DNA from: Tenrec ecaudatus
Lineage: Eukaryota; Chordata; Mammalia; Afrosoricida; Tenrecidae
Reading direction: 5' to 3'
DNA length: 64,000 bases
Assembly: GCF_050624435.1 (NCBI RefSeq)
Contig: NC_134539.1
Span: 124,005,025-124,069,024, forward strand
In this document: in pieces, positions 1 to 13,360 of the stretch
Position numbering within the stretch: the stretch's first letter is position 1
Layout: every line of letters starts with the position of its first letter
Made by a program: the position numbers and the translations under genes
The notes under the pieces: model-generated
The model's database searches: none
What the model was told of the DNA's origin: nothing
The model's input: the letters and a program-made list of their open reading frames with translations, nothing else

Positions 1-410
1 AACTGAAAGAGAGAAAGGACCCTGGGTCTTTAGAGGAACGCAGCAGGGAAGCAAACAAGATCCAGCTCTTTACCCTTTGCTCAGCATTGTGATTTGCTCA
101 TGGTCAACAGGAGCGTGGCTATTTGAAAGCATGAAGTGGATCATATGTGTACAGTAGGGTTGTAGACACCCAGCGGATAAGGTGCTTGCACAAAGCACCT
201 TTGAGAGGAGCTCCCTGACCCACCCAGGCTGGTGTGCCCTGAGTGATTCTGATGTCACGGGCAGGTCTCATATGACAGAGGCACAATCAGGAGGCCTGGC
301 CCTTCTGCCTGCATGTAGTCTGCATTTTGGGAATTTTGGCTTCCACGCCAACATTTCTGCCACAGGAAGTAAGGAAACGGCCTAGACATGTTGGGTCCCT
401 CTATCTAGAT

Positions 411-609
411 CAGAGGTCGGCGAATTTTTTAGATGGAAGAGCCAATCCTGTCCCTCACCAAATTATTTGCGAGGCATTAATACATTCATGACAAACCAAT
501 GGCGCCCCATGGTCTGAATAACAGCCCTTAAGCGTTCTCAACTTCCCTTCAGTCGCGTGTGCGTGCTGAGAGCAGCCTATGGCTCTCGGGCCAAGTTTGC
601 CAGCCCCTG
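411..609. mobile_element. Non-autonomous hAT transposon, family A
   Basis: Terminal inverted repeats CAGAGGTCGGCGAA and TTGCCAGCCCCTG bound about 200 bp with the phrase GATGGAAGAGCCAA near one end and GGCTCTCGGGCC near the other. The 8-bp flanks ATCTAGAT and TTCTAGAC agree at 6 of 8 and fit the CTAG-centred target preference of SPIN-like hAT elements. Confidence 0.75.
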
Positions 610-622
610 TTCTAGACCGCTG

Positions 623-805
623 CAAGGTCCTCAAACTTTTTAAACAGGGGGCCAGTTCACTGCCCCTCAGACCCATAGGAGGGCCGGACTATAGTTTAAA
701 CAGAAAATTATGAGCAAATTCCCATGCACACCGCATATAACTTATTTTGAAGTGAAAAAACAAAGGGGCCAAAGCACCCGGCGGGCCGTAGTTTGAGGAC
801 GCCTG
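623..805. mobile_element. Non-autonomous hAT transposon, family B
   Basis: Ends CAAGGTCCTCAAACTTTT and GTAGTTTGAGGACGCCTG are inverted repeats. The interior GGGCCAGTTCACTGCCCCTCAGACC and GGCGGGCCGTAG is familiar from hAT families in bats, bushbaby and tenrec. It sits 13 bp from the end of family A. The flanking duplication is poor. Confidence 0.75.
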
Positions 806-1224
806 CTCTACTGTGTATCAGAGTCAGATCTAGAAGCCTCATTAAAATTACAGGCTGCTGGACCCTACCCCCGCGTCAGGCCTAAACCGTTGCATTTCTA
901 GCAAGTTCCACATTTTGAGAAGCACTACTTACTTCTGACCATGACTCTGACAGGGGTCGGCTCTCTTCACCTGGCTGGAGCCCTCAGCAGAGTTGATGGA
1001 CGTGATCCCATCGTTGGCGTGACCGTGACTCTTGTCTGAAAGGGAGCATTTGGAGACAGGCAGTGTTACCTTAGTGGAACAATTGTACAGACCATAGGTC
1101 AAGGCCCTTTCGCTGGTGGCCTGGAGCCTTGGTCTGGCCCTAATCCTGAGGCGATGGGGTTCAGCAGCAGACACGTAGGCCTATGCTTCCAGGAAAACCA
1201 TTAGCTGGGCCACAAATGACAATG

Positions 1225-1406
1225 GGACCCAATGCAAAACCCACTCCCACAGAGCCCGCTCCGACTCTTCGCGACTCTCCATAGGTTGCAAATCTTCTCG
1301 GGAGCAGAAAGGCCCATCTTTTCCCCCCAAGGATGGCAGGTGGATTTGAACCACCGACCTGGTGCCGAGCAGCCCACTGGTTAGCCAGCAGTACTAGGAG
1401 AGCTCC
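1225..1406 (-). mobile_element. AfroSINE copy
   Basis: On the minus strand a tRNA-like head with a B-box (GGTTCAAATCC) around 1345-1360 is followed by the SINE body with TTGCAACCTATGGAGAGTCG. Old and diverged. Confidence 0.7.
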
Positions 1407-2639
1407 TTCCAATACGAGGTAGGAAGATAAAAACCTATGCTCTTGATTAGTTTCGTGTTCGCCTCAAAGAGAAGTAGTCAAGATGGTCTTGCCTTTATTC
1501 AGAACTGTCCCTGTTTTGTGTTTTTTTTTTTCACTTCTCGGAACCCTTTCTCTGCCCAGCTGGTGCATCAGGCTGTTTGGAAGTCACGTGGCTGGAGACC
1601 CGCTCGGGCGCGCAGGCTACGCAAGGCCTTCCATCTGGAGTTAGTAGGGGAGCCGAGAACCATAACCCACTGCCTTCGTTTCATTCTTTGGCCATTTAAA
1701 CGTTGTCTTTCATTTCCATGTATGAGAACTGATGCTTAAAGCACTGTATCAACAGTCCTGTGTCTGAAGGTGCAGGCACACGCTTCTCTTCATACCTGTC
1801 AGAACTCCAGTTCTGACGCAAATTGCCCGGCAGATTTACTTTGCTTTATCTCTGCCCGGCGATGAAACGTCGACCGACTGCACGTGGAGCCTAACTTCTT
1901 TTCCCGGTTCTCCCCTTTGGATTCATGCAGTATCTTCCCCGATTCTGGACGTTCGGGGCTCCTCCCTTCCCTTTGTCCCTGTCATCCAGTCTATCGGCAA
2001 CTACTTTCAACACTTCCTTCATAATTTCTATGATTCATCCCTTCTCCTTTGAACTGCTACCTGCGGAGTTCAAGTCCTCATCCGGCCAGCCCCAGAGGAG
2101 TGGAGCACCTCGCCCCAACTGGTTTCCCGCCACGCACGTTGGCACCGCTGCTAAACGGTCCCGCTGGGAATACTGCTTAAATCAGGACATCACCTTGCTC
2201 AGCCTCCTTGCATGATTTCTCTTTTAACAAATGGGCGTGACTCTTACTCGTTCTAAAAAACAAACCACTTTTTTCTTGTGAATTCAAGGTCTGCGGAGTA
2301 GATCATCAGGGTTACACTCAACAATTCATAGACATTTCATCTGAACTCGTCTGTCCCCAGCCTTTCAGTGTGCCATCCCTCATGGCACTCCCCTCGGGCT
2401 CCCGGGCCGTCCCTCTTTGCTGCTGGCAGAATGCTGCCTTCTTTTATCTTACATGGGAAATCTCCTGGCTCAGCAACCTTGAAGGATTTCTTTCTTTTCA
2501 GCATATGGGACTTAACTTGTACTCATTTTTAAAAGCTAGCAAGCAGACATCTTTTTGCTGTGGATTGTAGAGTGGATTGTCCCACCCCGCGGTGAGGGAT
2601 GTGCAGCAGCACCTACATCGCCCATCATGCCCACGGGTC

Positions 2640-2800
2640 TGTTTGAGTCCATTGCTGGGGCTCGTGTATCAGCCCACGTTGTTCAGGGCTCCTTCCTTTT
2701 CCCGGCTCGCTCCCGAGCGTGATGTCTTTTTCTAGTGACTGGGCTTTCCTAAGCATGTGTCCAAATGTGCCATGCTTGTTTCAGAGCCGCTTCTCCTTCC
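2640..2800 (-). mobile_element. RTE-like 3' fragment
   Basis: The stretch TCCTTCCTTTTCCCGGCTC ... GCGTGATGTCTTTTTCTAGTGACTGG ... CATGTGTCCAAA resembles the minus-strand 3' end of afrotherian RTE elements and the extension of the copy at 39640. Divergence is high. Confidence 0.45.
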
Positions 2801-3162
2801 TGTACCTTGAAGACTTGCGAGGAAACCGTCAACAGCAGCTCCCTTGCTTTTTCTCAGGGGTGTAGCTAGGCAGTTACCAAGCTCCATTTAATCGAGGCCA
2901 CGGGGCCAGTGAGGGGGTTACCAATGCGGTTCTCTTTCTCTTATTCAATCCCTGCCCACTTCAAAGGCTGCCTTGAGAGCGGCCTCTTGTCCACGGTCCG
3001 CAGAGCCGGCTGAACCACAGACTGCAGTGCTTGATCGTGCACCGTTTGATGCCACCACCGTGGGTGTGTGCGCGCTCTCCCAATCCAACCACGACTCCCG
3101 GGCAAGATCTAACCCAATTTTGGGAGGAAGCCGGGTGACCATTAAATACTTTCCAACCATGA

Positions 3163-3300
3163 GGAGCCCTGGTGGCACAGGGGTTACATGTTGTGCTGTT
3201 AACCACGTGGTCAGCAGTTCCAAACCACCAGCCGCTCCTCAGGAGAAAGACAAATATTCTCCAACCAAAAGACCATCTATTTCAGGTCTCTTCTGATGCA
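3163..3300 (+). mobile_element. AfroSINE copy
   Basis: Starts GGAGCCCTGGTGGCACAGGG and has the typical head ending CAGCAGTTCCAAACCACCAG followed by GCTCCTCAGGAGAAAGA. The 3' body is diverged or truncated. Confidence 0.85.
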
Positions 3301-4724
3301 CCCAGGGGGGAAATCTCAATGTGGGTCCGTCCCGCATGCTACTCAGTCACATCGAGTGACTCCTGCTATCTTGACAGGGAGCACTCAGCCCATTGATCTC
3401 CCCGGTTACAAAGTCTGAGAGAGGACACTGCAGCCGCTGTTAGTGTAGGGCGCAAGGTGACTCCAGAAACTGGCCGAGTAATGCCCAGGGTCAGGATCAG
3501 CTTACTGACAACATCTCCGCTGCCCACTATGTGGCTGGGAGGGGGATTAGACTCTGACACATTTCAGTTAAGTGTTAGCCTCTAGACGCGCTGCCACTTC
3601 CTGAGGGAAGCCCCCCTACCGGCAAAGCCTGGTTACTCCTGCACCAGAGAACCCATTTCCAGGCAGCTACCCCCCCACCAAGCAAGCACGACGACGGATA
3701 GAAGGAAAGTGTCCAGGGCCTGTGCACAGTCACTGTGTCCATAGCAGTATCAGCTAAGGCGATTTTTATGGAGGGGGGCGTGGTAGGGGAAGAGGTGATG
3801 CACCCATGGGTGGTGATCCAGAAACATGTCACCACATTATGTGGTGCTATGAGGCCACCATATGTCCCGGCTACTCCCTGGTGGCTGATGTCACATGATT
3901 ACCCGTTTGCCAACTGGGCCAAGAGGAAATGTATTGGATGAGGGCCAGCGTAGGTATGGTTGCCGTGTGGCTGAGCCACAGTCAGAACCTGTGAGGCCCG
4001 AGTGAGTTTGGGGACCTCCTTTCTGGATCAGGGAAGCCACTGACCTTTCAACCGCAGAGTGGCTCATTTGTAGAGACCCCAGGGACGTTTGCTTGCCCAT
4101 CCACAGACAGATGCGTTCCTGTGACATCCCCTGGCTTATAGAAGTTGCCAGGTTGTGATAGCTCAAGCCAGGAACAGGCCCAGACAGTCCCTGCTAGCTG
4201 AACTAGGACTGAACTTGACTCAGCTTCTCTGTTAAACTTACTTGAAATGCTGAGCTCCCTCCGGAGATCGTTTGTAAAGAGCACCCAGTGTGAAGCATGA
4301 ATCACAAATAAACGGACTCTGGGGAGAGCACAGGCTCCAGCTTTCAGTGTTGACTCAGTGCATCTATGGAACGCCTTTTGGGTTGGAGCACTGTGCTTTG
4401 TGGATACAAAGAACCCCCTGCCTTCCGTTCAGTGAATAGAAATAGAAAGCAGAAGGTCAAGTGTGCCATACGATATAAATACACAAGGTGTTCGAGGCAT
4501 TTAAGGTGTAGGTGAGATTTCTACTGGACGAAGTGGCGTGTGAACCTGCCCTTGAAGGGGGCTGGGTGTTCACAAGCCACAGGACAGGGCAGCCGTCATT
4601 CCAAGAGAGTCTGAGAACAAGTAAATAATGCGATTTGGTTTGAGCAAGTCAGACACTGGGGAGAGAAGTGGGAGAGAAAGCTGGAAAAGCAGAGGGGAAG
4701 GAAGGACTGGTATTTTCTGCCCTA

Positions 4725-4960
4725 CTATGTGCAGGAACTGCTAGTGTGTGCTTATTTCATTTAGGCTCTACAGGCATCTTGGGGAGTGGGGTGGGATCAG
4801 GGTTGTTGGTTTTTTTTTGTTTACTCCTAAGGAAATCAAGGCTCAAAGAGGTTGGGCTACTCGCTGAAAGTCACACACACACACGCACACGCACACGCGT
4901 GCACACACACACGCGAGTGGCAGAATTGAACTGTGAAACCGTCTTGCCTGTTTCCAAACA
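4725..4960 (+). repeat. MIR with internal (CA)n tract
   Basis: Contains CTACTATGTGCAGGAACTG and CTAAGGAAATCAAGGCTCAAAG ... GTCACACA, the conserved parts of a mammalian-wide MIR. A CA/CG-alternating microsatellite has grown inside the ACACA end (4871-4913). Confidence 0.65.
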
Positions 4961-5154
4961 GAGCAAGAGGCACTGGGGACGTGATCCGACAGTTGACGAG
5001 GTTTGATTTTCATCAGAAGGCCGTGGAGAGCCATCGGTGGTATTGGGACAGGACGAGGCTCTTGTGGGAGACTAATTTGAAATGCTGTGTGCGCGCTGTG
5101 TGAGAATAGGGTGTGAGTAAGAGGGACCGGCTCGGAGACCCCCAAGGGCAGTTC

Positions 5155-5224
5155 TCCCCTGTCCCACAGGGTTGCTGGGAGTCAGAATGGATTCAGTGGC
5201 GGTGAGTTGAGGTTTGGGTTTTAG
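5155..5224 (+). mobile_element. AfroSINE 3' fragment
   Basis: CACAGGGTTGCTGGGAGTCAGAATGG... CAGTGGCGGTGAGTT is the SINE tail (GGGTCGCTATGAGTCGGAAT type) without a head. Confidence 0.7.
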
Positions 5225-6761
5225 CATAGGGGCGGATGGAACAGAGTAATCCCCAGGAGACTGGAGGCTGACTAGGCGTCTATTGTAATGATTCAGGCTC
5301 CAGAAACATACATCATATTTTCCCCTCTGCTTTCAGTTCCATCTGGAAGGAGACCGGGCCCTCCAGAGCCCTGTTTGCCTGACAAAGTGGTGCTTGGTCG
5401 TCCCGCTCTTCAAATGTCAGCTCCCAAGGCCTCTCAATTACACCGCCCGCAAAGTCAAGTAACGTTCTGTAGCCTTGATGTCTTTGTCCTCCTCTGACTC
5501 TCTGCTTCTTCCCGTGGCCCTTCAAGTCCCCTGCACGAGATTCCATGCCCGAAACCCAGGGCCAGACTCAGGATTCCTGGCCACAGGTCCACTGTGCGTG
5601 GCATTGTCTTCTCAATCCTGAGTGAGCTCATTTGTGCAATGGGTGGTGCTGATAAAGGGAGAATAAAATCGCTAATGAAGGATTATAAAGCACTTTGCTA
5701 ATATAAAATGCAACATCAAAGCTGCATAATGGTCTCATTTCGGGTGAAGGGTTCCATTAGCTGAGTGAAAAATCAAAAGGACAAAGGGTAGTGCTGCTTT
5801 GTACCTTGGTAACTGTACAAACCGAAAGCGCCACTATTGAGTCTCCATTGTCCTGCGAACTCTCAACGCAGGCATTTGGCTCCCCTTCCGAACACTCTGC
5901 GCACTTTCCTTACCCACTCGGGCGGGGATGGCACCTCCCGGGACCTCCTGACCCACACAGACAGGAACTTGTATTCAGCGGAGCCGACTTGATAATGGAG
6001 ACGCGTCCCCTTCCATTTGTCGGCACTTTGGTCAGCTCCTTGTCTCTCTGACCATCTATGTTTAGCAGGAAAATAAAGAGCAGTGAGCAACGAGGCAGCC
6101 ACAAGAACTCACAGAGGGTGTTTGCAGTATTGAAACGTGCAGCCCTCCTTGTTGTGAGGTGGCCTACATCCTCAGGGACAGGGTCAGGCTGCTAGGAAGC
6201 TGGAACAAAGGGACATGATGGGATCGGACGGCTCAGAACTCTTCCTCTGGGCTCCTTAAAACGGGGACGCCAGTGTCAAGTGGACCTCCTCGCTCACTCT
6301 AAATGCAAAAGCAAAACAAAACAACATCTAAAGACCCATGAAGAAACTATGGAACACTGAGAGTGAATCGATTGAGTTTGGTTTGTCTTCCCCGGCCCTT
6401 CTCTATCCAGCGCACAGGCCTAGTCTTCAGAAAGCCTGGGTGGAAATGCAGCGCGCTGAGCCAATTCCATGGCCTCAAACCACGGGCAGGGGCGGGATGG
6501 GAGTGGGGAAGGGGCACGAGTCTCTTTCGGTCAATACTACAGGGATTTAAAATCGTAAATAAAGTACACGCGTCTCTAAGGGGCTCCTGCGCTGAAGGAC
6601 CCCCCCATCAAGTCTGGGAGCGAGTAGAAGCGGCCCCCAAATGAGAGAACGCTCGCGAAGCAACACCGCCGGAGCACACTCTTCTCCACGCTCATTTTCT
6701 CCGCAGCCTCCTCACAGCTCTGCCTTGTGCTCCGTGAATTGGCATTCCCTGATAGGCTGTT

Positions 6762-6970
6762 AGGCGGCTCGGTGGCATGGTGGTTTCACATTGGGCTACT
6801 AGATACAAGGTGACCGGTTCGAAACCACCAGCCACGCTCTTGCGGGAAGAAAGAGGATGCGTTCTACTCCCGTAAAAAGTCATTGTCTCAGAAGCCCTAA
6901 GGGTTCTAAGGGCCCTCAGGGCCGCTGTGAGGGTTGCCGACTCGATGGCACTTGGGTCGGTTTGGATGTG
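6762..6970 (+). mobile_element. AfroSINE copy, full length
   Basis: Head GGCGGCTCGGTGGCATGG with B-box GGTTCGAAACC is followed by the body and the tail GTTGCCGACTCGATGGCA. Confidence 0.85.
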
Positions 6971-7109
6971 TTATTTGACACGCGTGACACACGCATGAGT
7001 GTGCAGTGCGCACAGGTGCCATCGAGCGGCAATCACATCTTCATTTCGTGAGCGCAGGGGCGGTTGTCTTTCTGGTCCTCTCTCCCCTGCTGCGGAGTAT
7101 GCCCATTTC

Positions 7110-7292
7110 AGTACATGGATGCCAAGGCGCGACCCTTTCATCCAGCCCCTCGTGTGGTGGGGACCCCAGCCATACATTACTGTCGTTGCTACTTCATCAC
7201 TCTCATGTTGCTACTGTTATGAATCGGGCGACCCCTGTGAGAGGGTCGTTCGACCCCCTAAGGGGTCTCGGCCCACAGATTGAGAACCGCTG
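7110..7292. mobile_element. SPIN-like hAT copy
   Basis: Contains GCGCGACCCTTTCATCCAG, CGTGTGGTGGGGACCCCAGCC, then GACCCCTGTGAGAGGGTCG and the terminal TGAGAACCGCTG. Orientation is opposite to that of the copy at 13361. The left terminal repeat is degraded. Confidence 0.8.
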
Positions 7293-10200
7293 TACCTAGG
7301 GATGGGCTATTAAACAAGGAGCTTTTCCTGAACAAAGGTGGAAAGAGCTGGAAGCTTGGTGATAAGGAAGGTGACGTTCCCTCCCGAAGAACCCACAAGG
7401 CCGTGGTGCTGACTGAGAGTCCCGAGTGACCCTGAAGAGGAATCTGGAATGTGCTTGGAATCGGATCCTGATCAAATGCCAAGGCAACCATGGGATTTGT
7501 CTCGCATCTGTTTGTTAAAGCAGATGATTCAACGAGCCCTTTCCCCCTGACCATGTGCGGTGGACAGGGCAGTTTGCTGCCTAATCTCTGACTTTAGGAG
7601 CTCAGGCGGCCAGGACTACTTGTTGAATATCGACGAAGAGCCACGCAGTCTTGGGGGGAATGGGTAAGAGGCCGGTGACAGCGGAACACTGGCTGACACA
7701 CTAAGAGGAAGAGGCAGGTATCGTTTCAGAACTCCGACTGGGCGGCTTTAGGGGGACTCGGGCCAGCATTTAATTCTGGGGATGGAGAACTAGCCAGAGG
7801 ACAGGAGAAGACTCCAGACTGGGCTGGACTGGGGTAGAAGGCAAGGAGAGTTGGGGGGCTAAGGAACAGAAGATCTTGAAGTCCTTGCCTGGCAGGGATG
7901 GGAAAGAGACCACCTTTGTTCTCTGTGGAGCCAGGGAGAAAGGGAAAGATCCGTGGGAAATGGGGAGGGGAAGGAGTTTCACCAAGACCCCAACTGCTTT
8001 GTCATTCAGATTTTCTGTAGAAGACTTTTCAGGAAGCAAGCACCGTTTGGGCTGGCCTCAGTCTCTCCCGGGTCTAGAACTCTACCACCGGGTCCCCCAC
8101 ATCTTTCACTCTTCAGTCCCGAGGCCCTCAAGAGTGCTGCTGTTAGGGATCACAAAATAGTGAGAGGATGGAAATCCCAAATGACCCCAATGCCAAGATC
8201 TCCAGGCTCCATCCCCAGAGGCCAGGGAAAGGCTGAGCCCCAAATGACCATCCCTCCCAGCCTCTCCCCACACCATCCCCGCTTGTTCTTTTATCCTCTG
8301 CCTGGAAGGCCCCACCATGGGTGGGAATAAAAATCCGCTCTCCTGTTGCACCAGGCAGCTGCCAGCACTCTGTTTGCCTTGTTCTTTGCTGGCAAATCAT
8401 TAAACAGTGCCCCCCGCCCCCCAAAGCCAGCCTCTTCCCCAGGGCCACCTGATGGACAGGGACTCAGAGGTGAGGTCAAAGTGCTGTCAGCAGTCGGGCT
8501 GGGACACTCGGGCTGTGTCCTACATAAGCTCCCCCAGCCGCTGCAAACCTCCTTGGCTCGTTCTCAACCCCCCAGTGGCTCGTGAGGACAGACTTTGGGC
8601 ATCTGAGTTGGCTGGTGGCTTGAATAATTCTGCCCTTATCCTGATGTAATTTCCAAGTGCCACTGCCCAGATGTCTCCTGTGGTTTCTTTCTGGAAGCAA
8701 CGTGCTCTTCCTCCAAATTTCCCACTTTCCAATGTAAATGCAGTCTCCCATGTTACTGCCCAGGTGCAAACGCCGCAGCGTGGCCCACGCCTGCTCCCAG
8801 TGTGACAGTGAAAACCTCAGCATGGAGCCTTGGTGGAACTGGCCTCTTTGGCAATGGTATCTGCTCTTGGGGCCAGCCTAGCCTAGAAGATCCCTATAGG
8901 GAACAGAGCTTGCACAGGCAACTTGAAATTCCGACCGTCTCTGAGCAGGAGACAAGGCCTGTGTGCACGGGAGCACCAGCGTAGCTTAAGCCGGCTCACG
9001 CATCCGCACAGGCATCCGGGAATGTAGCGCACGTCAGTAGCCCTGCTGAGAGTCTGGAGGGGCTGCTGGTATATTTCAGCAAATAATCTGGTTTCCACCA
9101 GTTTCATTGCTCTGGTCTTTTCATTTTTCCACAAGATCTCGCTTTGGTCTTTTAAGTATTAACATCTTAAACTGAAATAATTACTCAACACCAAACACTA
9201 CCTTGCTTCCAGCAGGTTCTAACTTCCATCTATCTCTGGCATGAGTGGCTGGACAAGAACAGCAAGACCACCAAGCAGGCTGTGTCACGGCTGTCGGCAA
9301 ACAGCATATCAGGCTCAGTGAGAGGCTTTGGTTAACTGCTGCATTGTGGCTACCAGTTAAGGCCTGGCCCCAGGCGGGCCTTGGCCAAGCCTCCTTAGAC
9401 TCTTATCCTGGCCTTGTGGGGAGTAGGCAGTTCTGCCACCTGCATGTTGAGACCCCAGCCTTCCTGCGGAGGGCCTCTCCGGGCCAGGCCTGAGTGGCAG
9501 GGCTCCCCGGAGCAGTGGTCTAAGTGAATGACAAGCGTTCAGGTGACCCTTCAGGACCTATTTATAGGATTCTTGGATGATTGATCCCCAAGTTCCTTAG
9601 CTGATGTCCAAACCTAGTGACTAGGGTGCCTTAGCAGGGTCTCAGAGTCCCATACAGCCTTCCTCCCAGGGGACCCCTCTCCTTGGCTCCTGACTCTGTC
9701 ACTAGAGGTCATCTGGGCTGACACAAGACAAAACCCGAGTTTCCCTGTGAGATTATAATACCACAAAGCCTCCCTCTTGCCTGCCTGAGATTTTCAGCTC
9801 TCTCCCAAGTTACTGCCAAATAACCCTTCTTCCTTGATGCCAGCGAATTTCCAAAGACACTCGGGAAACACTCTCTCCTTTCTCTTCCCTTTCTTTATCT
9901 TGCTTGCAGCCCCACGTACCACCCAGAAACCACCCAAAATGCCAGACAGAGTGGGGTCAGGAGAACCCCATCAGGAGACCCATTTCAGAAGGCCCCAGAG
10001 GCCTGGTGACATCATTGAGCTTAGGCATGGCCTGAGCTGAGGGCAGGTGAATCTTATAGTGCAAGAAGGAAGTGTGTCCTGTGGGCCCAGGGAGCGAGGG
10101 AGAATGGCCATCCTAGGGGGCTGCGCTTCTTTTGACCTGGGGTTTCAGGACACACCTGAAAGAAATACGGAGTGTTCACTGGCAAAGCATCTTCCAGCAG

Positions 10201-11892
10201 CTTCTGGGTCTGGCTGCCTTTGTTGTGGGGCTGGGGGAGACGAGGAAAGCCTGAAGGCAGGGGAAGGAAGCTGAGACTGCTGGGCAGAAAGAGCTCGGGC
10301 CTGGAGGAGGCACGTTCTCGCAGTGGGGGTCCTGGAGCCTCCGGCCACGATTCCGGGTATTGTGACCTCCAGCTGGTGTTGGACCTCACTGGTCACCTGT
10401 GCAGTGAGTTCACCTGGAGGCAGCATGGTGGCGTAGACCACTGGGATCCAGTGTAGCGGGGACCTGGATTTTGGCCTCAGCCTCCTTTAGAGTAAATCTC
10501 CAGTGTGGTCTTTCACGCGTCTCGTTTATCTGTCAAAAGGGAGTTTTGAAAGCTCCTTAGAGGCTCAGCTGTGAAATATCCACATCTCTTCGTTTATAAT
10601 CGCTTTGGCCACCAGATCCAAAGAGGCTTCTAGTCACCCTTTGCCCACACACTGGGGGCCTACTAGATGCCTCGCCCCAAACAGGGCTTTTGATGAGCTC
10701 CGTTCTGTTCCACCGGGACCTTGCCTCCCACCCCACCCCCCGCCCCCCGCCAGCTTCCCATTGGGTTCAGTTCTTTCTTTGAACTCCAGTTCTCAGGCTC
10801 ACATGGGAAGGCTTTCTGGATCTACACTAGAGAATTACGCCATTCTCCGCTAGTCCCCTGCCCTCAGCCAGCTTCTGCTTATACTTCTCTCTCCCTGCCA
10901 ATGGTATGTTCCTTGGCATCTGAGAAACAAAGATGCCATAATTAATGAGGGATACATTCCTGGTTAAAAAATATAATAATAACTTAACAAAACAACTAAA
11001 GGGGGAAAAATCCTCTTGACCATCCCACACCTGCCTAACTTTATTCATTAGGAAACAGGTCAAGATGAGGGTGCAGGTTAGGCCTAGATGTTTCTAAGTC
11101 CCGGTCTGACCAGAATCACCTTTAGGATGACTCTACAGGTGTGAGCCTCGACCTCCGGACATCGCGGGCAAGGTGACCAAGCGGGAGAAAAGTCCAAGCG
11201 GTGGAGGTCCGGCTGGGAAGAGGAAGCAGCCGCTTCAAGCCAATCTGCCTGTTTTTTTCTCTCTTTGCTTTATGATGCTGGTGTGTCCTGTTGCCTGAGA
11301 GAAAAGCCAGGTAGTCCCAAGTTCAGGTCTGGAGGTTGCACAGGAGAAGAGGAAATGGGCAGAAGGGTGCCTTTGATGTCGGGCCAGTGTTCTGATTACA
11401 GAGGCAGTAAAGCTACCTGTCCAAGGCCTGGGTGAAGGTCTGTGGGCGCGATCAGAGAAGGAGGAGATTACTGCCGCGGAGGTGGGGGAGGCGGTGGCGG
11501 GGAAATAGGAGACGGCGAAAAATTGCTTGCAAAAGCACACACCCCAAGAGGAGGAGATGCCTGCCGTGGATAAAGTAAGACAGACCGGCATTAAGTTTGG
11601 GGCTCAGTTGAGCCCTGGAATGCCCTTTGTGAGGAGGTAATGAGATCACATGGCCTCCTCCATGGGAAGGAGGCAGGCTGAGAACTGGAAGAGCTTGTTC
11701 AGTGGGGTTTGGAGGGCTGAGCACAGGCGAGAAGTGACCGTGGATAATGAGCCGTCCCAGACTGCGCCTTGTGGAACGCTGGCATGCACGGGCACTGTTG
11801 ACAATCACCAAGGGAGGAAGGAGTCAGAGAGGGCTTTGTCCCTTCCAGGAATAAGAAGGGATTTTATTACTTCAGATGCAACAATAAAAACA

Positions 11893-12105
11893 GCTACCAT
11901 TTAATGAGCACTTACTGAGTGTCAAGTGTCTGGGTTCTCTGTGCTGGGCACTCAGACTCATTCTCTCCAGGCTGCATGTCAACCAGGAGGCGTTTTTTTT
12001 TTGGTCCCCATTCTGAAGATGAGAAGTTGGAGGCTCAGAAAATGAAGCAGTGATTTAGCCAAGATTACACATGTGCGAAGTGATGGAGGCATCATTTGAA
12101 CCTAA
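11893..12105 (+). repeat. MIR
   Basis: CATTTAATGAGCACTTACTG ... GTGCTGGGCACT ... CATTCTGAAGATGAGAAGTTGGAGGCTCAG is the standard MIR layout, including its conserved core. Confidence 0.75.
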
Positions 12106-13360
12106 GCTTATCTTGAGACCGTGGGGGGACAGAACAAAGAGATTAAAGGAGAGACTTAAGAAAATAAGATACAATTCACACGACCGAGCAGCAGTCCGCG
12201 TACCTTTATGTTCAGGGGGGTGTGCAAAGCCAGGTTCTAAATCTGGATGGCGGGGGTCTGAGAGCTCATGGTAGCTTCTGCTCAGGGCCCCTCCAACACC
12301 TGGTCTCTTATGAAGATGCAGGTTGCCAGTCCTGAGCCCACCGAGGTCCTTGAGCCATAGGTGGCTTGGGCCGTCACCCACCCCGCCTGCTTTCTCTCGG
12401 CCCCAATGTGGAAACCGTGCCTGCATCTTGGTTCTCGGGAGATCTGGGCCTCCAGGAAGCAGACGTCGTGCTCAGGGCGGTTTTCTCCTCAAGGAGTTCC
12501 GTGCCAGTGGACAAGGCCCCATTTGATGGACGCAAAACCCCAGACTACAGTGTTAGGAGGCTGACTGCCTCGCTGAGTCACGCACAAGGCCTTGGCTTGA
12601 ATGGCTTGGGCTGAAGGGGCGGGGTGGGGGAGGCGCAGGATAAAACACTGCCTGCCATTTTGGACATGCTGAGTTTGAGGTGTCTCCTTTAGGAGGCTTC
12701 AAATACACATGTGTGGGAGGCGCTTGGAGCTATGGGGCTTCAGCTGCATACATGTGATAAACAGCGTCCACATGGGCACTGTAGCTGAGGTCGCCCAGGG
12801 AGAGCACCAGAAAAAAAGGATCGCCAATCCACAACCCCCCCCCCCCCAGCATCCTTTTTAATTGGGGATGATTAACACCTATCAGAGAGAGAGAGAAGTT
12901 GCCTCGGCGCTTGGCGGTCATTTACTAACGGGTTCTCTCTTCCCCTTCGCCCCTCCTTGCACTTAGTCGGAGAGGAAAGCTGGGAGGGCCACCTTATTCC
13001 CCTTCCCCTCGTCAAAGGCAGCCTGCATCAGAGCACGGCGGTTGCTAATTCTGCTCTCACCTACTAAGGCCTCGGTGGAAACCCTTCTCTAAAAGCGACT
13101 CATCTCTTCAGAGTGGCTTTGCCCTCTCCTGACGGACTTCTGGATCACGAGAGGTGCCCTGTAGCCCCCATGAGAACGCAGATCTGCAATGTGGCCCGCC
13201 CGCCGCAGGGCTCCAGTCCGTCCTTGGAGGAAGGTCTCCTGACCTGGGCTCTGTTGCTGTAACTGACTGCGGACTCTTCATCACTGTGTCCTTGGAAGTC
13301 AAAGACCCTTCTCAAGTGCAAGTCTCCCCTTCCTCCACCACGGCATCTTTCATGCTAGAC

